DNA from: Actinoplanes auranticolor
GTDB taxonomy: Bacteria; Actinomycetota; Actinomycetes; Mycobacteriales; Micromonosporaceae
Direction of reading: 5' to 3'
NCBI RefSeq assembly: GCF_018332655.1
Contig: NZ_BOQL01000095.1
Location: forward strand, 20,439-84,438
DNA length: 64,000 nucleotides
In this document: positions 34,078-40,805 of the stretch, piece by piece
Layout: each line of letters opens with the position of its first letter
How positions within the stretch are numbered: position 1 is the stretch's first letter
The notes under the pieces: generated by a model
The model's input: the letters and a program-made list of their open reading frames with translations, nothing else
Told to the model about the DNA's origin: nothing
Databases searched by the model: none
Position numbers and translations under genes: made by a program

Positions 34078-34980
34078 GTGCAGGCCACACTGCTGCTCGC
34101 CCTGACCGCCGGAATGCTCGGCGCGGTGAATCCGTGCGGATTCGCGTTGCTGCCGGCGTATCTGTCGGTCCTGGTCGCCGGCAACTCGCCGGGATCGGGT
34201 GAGCAGGCTGGGTCCGCGCCCGCCGGTGCCGGTGCCGGGTCGCGGACGGCCGTTGCGGCTGTGGGTCGGGCGTTGCGGTGCACCGTTGCCCTGACCACGG
34301 GGTATGTCGTGGTCTTCGGGGTGTTCGGGCTGCTGCTGGCCCCGCTGACCGGGTGGCTGATGCCCCGGCTGCCGTGGCTCACAGTCGTCTTCGGCGTCGG
34401 ATTGGTCGCGCTCGGCGTCTGGTTGCTCGCCGGCCGATCGCTGCCGACGCTGGGCACAGGGATGCGCGCGCCGCGTCTGACCGGAACGACCGCATCGATG
34501 GTTCTCTTCGGCATGGCGTACGCGATCGCGTCGCTGGGTTGCGCGATCGGGCCGTTTCTCGCCATCGTCGTCTCCAGTCTGCGTGCCGGCTCCACCGTCG
34601 AAGGTGTCGCCCTGTTCATCAGCTATGCGGCCGGGATGGGCCTCGTCATCGGCGTGACAGCTCTCGCCGTCGCTCTGATGCGCGTCTCCGCGGTCTCGCG
34701 GCTGCGCCGGGCCGCGGCTTTCGTGCCCCGGATCGGCGGTGCGGTGCTGACCATCGCCGGAGCGTACGTGGCCTACTACGGATGGTATGAGCTGCGCCTT
34801 GTCAAGGATCTGAGGACTTCGGGGCAGGATCCGATCGTGAATCTTGCCTCGGATCTCCAGCGCGAGTTGAGTGGTGTGGTCGGCCGGCTCGGCGCGGGAT
34901 GGTTCGTGCTTGTGCTCGTCGGACTGGTCCTGACGGCGTTTCTGCTGTCGCGGCGTCGTCGTACCTCAGTGGGGAGTTGA
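34078..34980 (+). CDS. CcdA-like transmembrane electron carrier
   Basis: 300 residues from GTG 34078, three bases after the lipoprotein stop. About six to seven helices are seen. VNPCGFALLPAY (Cys20) and SLGCAIGPF (Cys155) are the two redox cysteines diagnostic of CcdA/DsbD-beta proteins, which carry thiol electrons from cytoplasmic thioredoxin to outer thioredoxin-like proteins. An unusual Gly/Ala/Ser-rich loop (about 36-56) and an extra C-terminal helix after residue 270 are present. It ends two bases before the kinase gene. Confidence 0.92.
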   Translation: MQATLLLALTAGMLGAVNPCGFALLPAYLSVLVAGNSPGSGEQAGSAPAGAGAGSRTAVAAVGRALRCTVALTTGYVVVFGVFGLLLAPLTGWLMPRLPWLTVVFGVGLVALGVWLLAGRSLPTLGTGMRAPRLTGTTASMVLFGMAYAIASLGCAIGPFLAIVVSSLRAGSTVEGVALFISYAAGMGLVIGVTALAVALMRVSAVSRLRRAAAFVPRIGGAVLTIAGAYVAYYGWYELRLVKDLRTSGQDPIVNLASDLQRELSGVVGRLGAGWFVLVLVGLVLTAFLLSRRRRTSVGS

Positions 34981-34982
34981 CC

Positions 34983-36953
34983 GTGGACACCGCGTACCGC
35001 GTGACTCCGCTGCGCCGTGGGGACCCGGAGCAGCTGGGCGAGTACTGGCTCACCGGCCGGCTCGGATCGGGCGGCATGGGCGTCGTCTATCTGGCCACCG
35101 ACCGCGACGACAACTACGTCGCCATCAAGCTGGTGCACGCGGCTCTCGTGAACGACCCCGAGTTCCGCGGCCGCTTCCGCAGCGAGGTGGAACGCGCCCG
35201 GCAGGTGCCGTCGTTCTGCACCGCCGAGGTGCTCGACGCGGACCTGGACCATAACCCCCCGTACCTGGTGGTCGAGTATGTCGACGGTCCGAGCCTGGCC
35301 GAGGTGGTGGAGGAGCGCGGCCCGCTGCGGGCGGCGGCACTGCACTCGCTGGCGGTCGGGGTGGCGACGGCGCTCAGCGGTATCCACGGTGCCGGGGTCA
35401 TCCACCGCGATCTCAAGCCGGACAACGTCCTGCTGGCGCCCGGCAGCCCCAAGGTCATCGACTTCGGCATCGCCCGCGCCTTCGAGGCGACGAGCCAGCA
35501 CACCCGCACGGACCAGATGGTCGGAACGGTCGCCTACATGGCGCCCGAACGCTTCTCCTCCGAGCCGGGCACGCCACTGACGGCCGCTGCGGACATCTTC
35601 GCGTGGGGCTGTGTCGTCGCCTACGCCGGCACGGGCCAGACACCGTTCCACGGTGACTCGCCCCCGGCGACCGCGGCGCGGATCCTCACCCAGCCACCGC
35701 ACCTGAACGGGCTGCCGGAGTCGTTGCGCGAACTCGTCGCTCTGTCGCTGTCGAAGAACCCCGAAGAGCGACCGACCGCCCGCGAACTGCTCGACATGCT
35801 GCTGGGTCACGATCATCCGGGATCCCGCCCGCCGGCCCGGCAACGCACCGCGGTGATCACCGCTGCCGCGGTTCCGCCATCGCCTGTCGCTCCCGAGTAC
35901 TTCGAGTCCGACGACGCCTACCCGTCGGAGGCGTCCGACGACTCTTACCGCTCCGGCCGGGACTACGAGCGCTCCGCAGACTTCGACCGTTTCTCCTCGG
36001 CCGGCAGGTCCTCGCCTTACGAGCGTTCCGACGGCTCCGGCCGCTCGCCCGTCCCCGACCGTTCTTTCGCCGCCGATCGTTTCACCGGCACGGGCAGTGA
36101 GGTGTCCGCCAACGGTGGACGTCCGCGGGGGCACCGGATGCTCGCGGTGCTCGCCGTCCTGCTGGTGCTCGCTGGCGTCGCCACGGTGGCGCTGGTGCTG
36201 AACGCGCAGAGGAACGCCGGCAGCCCATCGACGACCGGAGGATCGCCACGTGGCGGAGCTGCCGCCGGTGTCGAGCAGTCCGTGGAACAGGAAGGGGGAG
36301 CGGCGGCCCCGGAGAACCCGCCGCCCACGGCGCCGGCCGACTACGAGGACGGCGAGCCTGGTGATGACAGCGCCGAGAAGACTCCGGTGGAGCCGGACGG
36401 CGGCGAGCCGATCATCCAGGACGCGCTCAGTGAGCCCGGCCAGTGGCGGGACAGCGAGATCCGTGAACAGAACGCCACCTGTTTCACCCGCGGCGTGATG
36501 CGCGCTGCCCGGGTGGACCGCGGCACGTACCAGTGCGCGGGGCCGGAGGAGTCCATCGCGGACGACTTCGGGGTCGAGGTGACCACAGCGCTCCAGTCGG
36601 CGGGCAGCTGCGCGGCGATCTGGTTCCACTGGGACCCCGAGCGCGGTGGGCAGGTGCTGCGCGTCTGCCAGAACGAGATGTCGGTGGCGGCGGACAAGCC
36701 GGACGACCGGCGGGTCTACGGGCGGATTCCGCTCGAGAAGCGGCTCGGCCTGCGCGGGTCGGTCCGTGTCCATTTGGTCGTTCGCGAGGGCGAGGCCCAG
36801 GTCTTCCGCGGCGGTGACTTCGCGGGGTCGGTGCGGCTGCCGAAGGACGGCCCGGACGAAGGCCAGGTGTTGCTGGGCCTGAGTGTCGAAGCCGTCGACA
36901 CGGACCCGCCCTACGCCGTCACGTTCGCGAACGTGGACATCCGCTCCTTCTAG
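34983..36953 (+). CDS. Transmembrane Ser/Thr protein kinase with cysteine-containing outer domain
   Basis: 656 residues from GTG 34983, with GGGGAG upstream and a two-base gap after the ccdA-like gene. The kinase domain (about 20-280) has GSGGMGVVYLA, Lys49 in VAIKLV, HRDLKPDN with Asp143, and DFG at 160-162. A Ser/Tyr/Arg/Asp-rich linker, one transmembrane helix (about 384-407) and a Pro/Glu linker precede an outer domain (about 480-656). That domain holds four cysteines: NATCFTRG, TYQCAGP, GSCAAIWF and LRVCQNE. The layout is that of PknB-type receptors without PASTA repeats. Confidence 0.94.
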   Translation: MDTAYRVTPLRRGDPEQLGEYWLTGRLGSGGMGVVYLATDRDDNYVAIKLVHAALVNDPEFRGRFRSEVERARQVPSFCTAEVLDADLDHNPPYLVVEYVDGPSLAEVVEERGPLRAAALHSLAVGVATALSGIHGAGVIHRDLKPDNVLLAPGSPKVIDFGIARAFEATSQHTRTDQMVGTVAYMAPERFSSEPGTPLTAAADIFAWGCVVAYAGTGQTPFHGDSPPATAARILTQPPHLNGLPESLRELVALSLSKNPEERPTARELLDMLLGHDHPGSRPPARQRTAVITAAAVPPSPVAPEYFESDDAYPSEASDDSYRSGRDYERSADFDRFSSAGRSSPYERSDGSGRSPVPDRSFAADRFTGTGSEVSANGGRPRGHRMLAVLAVLLVLAGVATVALVLNAQRNAGSPSTTGGSPRGGAAAGVEQSVEQEGGAAAPENPPPTAPADYEDGEPGDDSAEKTPVEPDGGEPIIQDALSEPGQWRDSEIREQNATCFTRGVMRAARVDRGTYQCAGPEESIADDFGVEVTTALQSAGSCAAIWFHWDPERGGQVLRVCQNEMSVAADKPDDRRVYGRIPLEKRLGLRGSVRVHLVVREGEAQVFRGGDFAGSVRLPKDGPDEGQVLLGLSVEAVDTDPPYAVTFANVDIRSF

Positions 36954-37020
36954 TACGCGGCCTCTCAGCAACACCGGATCCTTTCCTCGCGCCGGGCTGG
37001 TTGTCGTTCGTCGCGTGCGG

Positions 37021-37152
37021 CTAATGCGCGTCGCTCTTTCTCGTGCCGGCCTGCCGGTTGATCAAGCGAGCAGCCGCCCACGCGATGACGCCACAGATCG
37101 TGCCGACCGCCAGGCCGGTGAAAAGGCTGCCCAGCGTGGTCGCGCCGCGCAT
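37021..37152 (-). CDS. 43-residue single-helix membrane protein
   Basis: ATG 37152 is preceded by GAGGAG with ideal spacing (GAGGAGATCATC before ATG). The product begins MRGATTLGSLFTGLAVGTIC, continues GVIAWAAARLINRQAGTRKS and ends DAH. One glycine-rich helix (about 7-30) and a basic C-terminus are evident. No family is recognised. It lies alone between the kinase and the broken two-component genes, on the opposite strand. The strong ribosome site and clean helix make a real gene likely. Confidence 0.62.
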   Translation of the reverse strand: MRGATTLGSLFTGLAVGTICGVIAWAAARLINRQAGTRKSDAH

Positions 37153-37222
37153 GATGATCTCCTCTGTCCCGGTGGACAGGCGGCCTTCGAGATTGCCGCC
37201 GAGCCGTGGTGGGTCGCCGTCC

Positions 37223-37733
37223 CACCTGCGGCTCCACACGAGCGTGGCCCAACAGCAGGCCCGCCGACATCCGGAGGCCGCCGCCGCGGCGCTCGACCAC
37301 GTGTCAGATGCGGTGTCGCAGGCCCTCGCCGAGCTTCGTGCCACAGTGCGAGAGCTGCGCACCGACCCGCCGCCCTCGCTGCAGGACGTGGAGACGCTCG
37401 CCGAGACTGCTCGGGCGGCCGGATTCGACGTGCTCACCCGGATCGAGACGGTGGACGAGTCCGAAGTGTCGGCGGCTGCCTATCGGCTGGTGCAGGAGGC
37501 TCTCACCAACGCTCTGCGGCACTCTTCCGGTGGCCGGGGGATCACCATCGACGTGTGGCACGCAAATGACAACCTGAAAGTCTGCGTCCTGGACGACGGC
37601 ATCGCTGTCAGTTCCGGCGAAGAACACGCCGGCCTCACCGGCCTGCGGGAACGAGTCGCCGCACTGGGCGGGCGTCTCGACGCAGGCCCGGCAGCACGCG
37701 GGTGGCACGTCAGCGCAACCCTCCCACTGTCCG
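37223..37733 (+). pseudogene. Remnant of a NarL-type sensor histidine kinase
   Basis: In one frame, the sequence shows the helical dimerisation segment QQARRHPEAAAAALDHVSDA and ALAELRATVRELRTD. The ATPase domain follows: AYRLVQEALTNALRHS (N box), LDDGIAVS (D/G box), AGLTGLRERVAALGG and WHVSATLPL. Membrane and sensor parts and the phosphorylated-His segment are absent, and no start codon with a ribosome site is present. The frame then runs on without homology to 37966. This is the 3' end of a kinase of the degradative/DevS class. Confidence 0.8.
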
Positions 37734-37839
37734 TGACCGATCGACTCACGGCGGCGGATTCGCTAGTCGGGCCGCAGTCTCTCCCGGCAGCCGGGCAGGC
37801 TACACCGACCCGCTCGTCTGCGGTGCCTGGCTCGCGCCC

Positions 37840-38262
37840 GGCGACTGGCGCCTCACCGGTGACGGCTACCTGCTCAAGGACGCCAGCCCTTTCCGGCTGC
37901 GTGCTGCGGTCCGCGCGGCCGCGGACGGCGAGCCCGTGCTCTCTCCCGCAGTCGCGCGCCAGGTGATGAGCCACGCCGCGTCCTCGGTCCGGCCGCTGAG
38001 AATGGACCCGCGAGTGGAGGGCCTCACCGAACGCGAGCGCGAGGTCCTGACCGCCTTGGCGGACGGCGAGGACAACAGCACGGTCGCCCGGGCTCTGCGG
38101 CTGAGCCCGGCGACGATCCGCACCTACGTCAGCCGCCTTCTGGCCAAGCTGGGGGCGGGCAGCCGAGCCCAGCTCGTGGCCATCGCCCACCGCAACGGGC
38201 TCACCGGGATGAGAAAGACTGATGTGGACATCGCCGCGGTCGGCTCTGGCCCACCTGACTGA
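37840..38262 (+). pseudogene. Remnant of the cognate NarL/LuxR response regulator
   Basis: From about 37840, the sequence matches only the end of a receiver domain (DGYLLKDASPFRLRAAVRAA, with the conserved Lys) plus the linker and a complete LuxR helix-turn-helix (LTEREREVLTALADG, ATIRTYVSRLLAKLG). The receiver's phosphorylation site is missing. The kinase remnant ends about 100 bases earlier, so a deletion has removed the junction. An ATG-less frame opens at 37702, so a DNA-binding fragment might still be made, but there is no clear start. Confidence 0.75.
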
Positions 38263-38906
38263 GCCCCCGTCCCGTCTGACATCGCCGGCTACGGGCGGGC
38301 CGCGGTCAGCGGGCCTGCGGGTCAACCGAGCTGGCGGGTGGGGGATCAGCGGGGCCGGCGTGCCAGGGGATCAGTGGGTCGGTGGGTGAGAGGGCTGGGG
38401 GATCAGCGGGACCAGCGCGCCGACGGGTCTGCGGGGTCTGCGCGCCAGTGGCGGAGCTCAAGTCTGCCAGGTGTCATGTCAGGCCCATGGCGTCCGGCCA
38501 ACGGCCGACGTCCGGCCCATAACGGTCCGCGAGCTGCGGGCCAACTGGATGACCACCTGGCAGCTCATCGCCAAGCGTCAACGTCGGCCGATCACAGTCC
38601 ACCAGGCGCGGACCTCCGGCCCAACACCGTCCGTCAAGTAGGAAAGTCCGGCCCAGGACTATTCACTACGTGTGAACGTCCGCCTCGTGGCGGTGTGCCA
38701 CCAAACCGAAGCCTTCATGACCGTCGATACACCCTGCACCCCTTCCCGCGGCTCCGGCGCGATCCGCTCCCGCAGAGGCGCACTGTGTCGGTTATGCGGC
38801 AACCGGTGGACGGGTCTTCGCAGGCGATGACAAGGCCCTATAGGGTGACCTTTCCTGTCGGGGGTGGGGCGGCTTTTGTGTCGCCGGGGGCGTAGGAGTA
38901 AACGGC
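38263..38906. other. 644-base gene-free stretch before the second kinase
   Basis: There are no convincing genes. It contains three copies of GGGGATCAG followed by YGGG (about 38342, 38368 and 38399). Four copies of a GTCCGGCC-like 9-mer follow at about 38491, 38509, 38613 and 38645. Two palindromes follow at 38645-38676. The left part looks like decayed sequence continuing from the response-regulator remnant. The right part probably carries the promoter region of the kinase. Confidence 0.6.
38645..38681. promoter_or_regulatory. Adjacent palindromes upstream of the second kinase
   Basis: AGTCC-GGCCCA-GGACT (38645-38660) is followed at once by TTCAC-TACGT-GTGAA (38662-38676), nested between GGAC (38656) and GTCC (38678). 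GTCC/GGAC-type arms resemble sites of NarL-type regulators such as DevR. The nearby regulator is a remnant, so these may be orphan sites. Confidence 0.35.
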
Positions 38907-40661
38907 ATGTCGGACGAGCGGACCAGCCCGCTGCGCCCGCGTGACCCTCGTCGGCTCGGGTCGTACGAGTTGCTCAGCCGCCTCGGTGAGGGCGGTATGG
39001 GCACCGTTTACCTTGCCCGTAGTGCCGCCGGTGTGCTGGTCGCGGTCAAGATGGTTCGTGCCGATCTCGCGCCCGACGATGCTTTCCGCCGCCGGTTCCG
39101 CAGCGAGGTCAACCGGGTCCGGCAGGTTCCGCCCTTCTGCACCGCCGAGGTGCTCGACGCCGACCCCGACCACGAGCAGCCCTACCTGGTCGTCGAGTAC
39201 GTCGACGGTCCCAGTCTGGCCGAGGTCGTCGAGGAGCGTGGACCGCTCACCGCGTCCAATCTGCACAGTGTGGCCATCGGCGTCGCGACCGCCCTGACCG
39301 CCATCCACGGTGCCGGTGTCATTCACCGTGATCTCAAGCCTCGTAACGTTCTGCTCGCGCCGGGCAGCCCCAAGGTCATCGACTTCGGCATCGCCCGGGC
39401 GTTGGAGGCGACCAGCGCGCACACGCATACCGATCAGATGGTCGGCACGGTCGCGTACATGGCGCCGGAGCGGTTCGGGCCCGACCTGGATGTGCCGCTC
39501 ACCCCGGCCGCCGACGTGTTCGCCTGGGGTGGCGTCGTCGCGTACGCGGGCACCGGCCGTACCCCCTTCAGCGCGGATTCGCCGCCGGCGACCGCGGCTC
39601 GGATCTTGACCCAGCCGCCGGATCTCAGCGGGCTCAGCGGGCCGTTGCGCGAGCTCATCGGGCACGCGCTGGAGAAGGATCCGGCCAACCGGCCCAGCGC
39701 CCGCGAGCTGCTCGATCTGCTGGTCGACGGGCCGCAGCGGCCGGCTGCTTCCGGGGCCGCACTTGATCATCAGCCCGGGCTGCGCTTCGCCGCGCAGGAG
39801 GCGCAGGCGGTCACCGGTGTGCACGCCGCAGGGCAGCTCACCGCGGTCACCGCCGCGCCCACGCTGGTGGGGTATTCGGAGAACGCGATCGTCACCCAGC
39901 CGGTGCCGACCTCGCCGGCCGCCGCGGACACGCCGTTCACCCACGATCCCACGCCGCGCCGGCCGTGGGTGCTGCCCGTCGCGGTGATCCTGCTGGTCAT
40001 CGCCATGCTGGCGGTCGGCGGGGTGATGGCGACGCTGTGGCCGAACGGCAACGTGAGCACCGGCGCCACGGTCGACCCCCGCGCCGACGAGCGCGAGGAG
40101 ACCGTCCTGCTCGCGGACCCGCTGACCGCGCAACGACTCTGGCACGCCACCTCGGTGGAGAAGGAGCAGGCCGGCTGTTCGTTCGACGGCGGCCTGGTGG
40201 TGAGCCGCGCGACCCGGGGCGTCTTCCGCTGCCGCGGCCCGGAGGACTACGAACCCCCGGACGTGCAGGCGGAGGTCAAGGTCCGGCTGCTGGCTCCGGA
40301 CAGCTGCGCCTCCATCTGGATGCGCTTCGCGCAGAACCGGGGCTATCAGGTACGCGTGTGCGAACGCAACGTGTACGTCGGCACCCACAAGTCGACCAGC
40401 ACAGAGGTCTACAAGACGTTCCCGCTCGACGAGCGCCCGATCGACGTCGGGGCGCCCGCGACGCTGATCACGGTGAGCATCGTCGGCGAGACCCTCGAAG
40501 TGCTGCGCGACGGCGAGCTGCTGGGTGCCGTACCGGTGCAGGACAAGGACATCCGCGGCGGCCGGGTCGTGCTCGGGATCTTCACCGAGCGCAGCGCGCC
40601 GGTGAAGGGTCCTTACCAGGTCGCGTTCAACGACATCAAGATCTGGCCGATCGACCGCTGA
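38907..40661 (+). CDS. Transmembrane Ser/Thr protein kinase, paralogue of the operon kinase
   Basis: 584 residues. The kinase domain has GEGGMGTVYLA, Lys48 in VAVKMV, HRDLKPRN with Asp142, and DFG. The linker is Ala/Pro-rich and lacks the Tyr/Ser/Arg repeats of its paralogue. One helix (about 354-377) leads to an outer domain with the same four cysteines in the same order: AGCSFDG, VFRCRGP, DSCASIWM and VRVCERN. The kinase domains of the two proteins are very alike (for example FCTAEVLDAD and the identical run SPKVIDFGIARA), showing duplication within the locus. It stands as a single transcription unit. Confidence 0.93.
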   Translation: MSDERTSPLRPRDPRRLGSYELLSRLGEGGMGTVYLARSAAGVLVAVKMVRADLAPDDAFRRRFRSEVNRVRQVPPFCTAEVLDADPDHEQPYLVVEYVDGPSLAEVVEERGPLTASNLHSVAIGVATALTAIHGAGVIHRDLKPRNVLLAPGSPKVIDFGIARALEATSAHTHTDQMVGTVAYMAPERFGPDLDVPLTPAADVFAWGGVVAYAGTGRTPFSADSPPATAARILTQPPDLSGLSGPLRELIGHALEKDPANRPSARELLDLLVDGPQRPAASGAALDHQPGLRFAAQEAQAVTGVHAAGQLTAVTAAPTLVGYSENAIVTQPVPTSPAAADTPFTHDPTPRRPWVLPVAVILLVIAMLAVGGVMATLWPNGNVSTGATVDPRADEREETVLLADPLTAQRLWHATSVEKEQAGCSFDGGLVVSRATRGVFRCRGPEDYEPPDVQAEVKVRLLAPDSCASIWMRFAQNRGYQVRVCERNVYVGTHKSTSTEVYKTFPLDERPIDVGAPATLITVSIVGETLEVLRDGELLGAVPVQDKDIRGGRVVLGIFTERSAPVKGPYQVAFNDIKIWPIDR

Positions 40662-40763
40662 GCAGCCGCCCGGCGAGCCCCAGGCCCGGCGTGACGGCCG
40701 TTCCCGCGGGCCGCGGGCCCGGCGCGACGGCTGCTTGCGGAGCCGGCACGACGGACGCGCGCC

Positions 40764-40794
40764 GGGTCCGGCACGACGGAAGCGCGCCGGGCCC
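40764..40794. terminator. Probable terminator in a repeated CCGGCACGACGG stretch
   Basis: GGGTCCGGC can pair with GCCGGGCCC (one G-T pair). The surrounding 40690-40800 holds four degenerate copies of CCGGCRYGACGG. It lies between the convergent kinase and tex genes. Confidence 0.5.
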
Positions 40795-40805
40795 GGTTCA
40801 CGGCG

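Noticed and set aside
38338..38895. A 185-codon open frame between the regulator remnant and the second kinase
   Set aside because: Composition does not look coding, there is no ribosome site, and it runs through repeats and palindromes.
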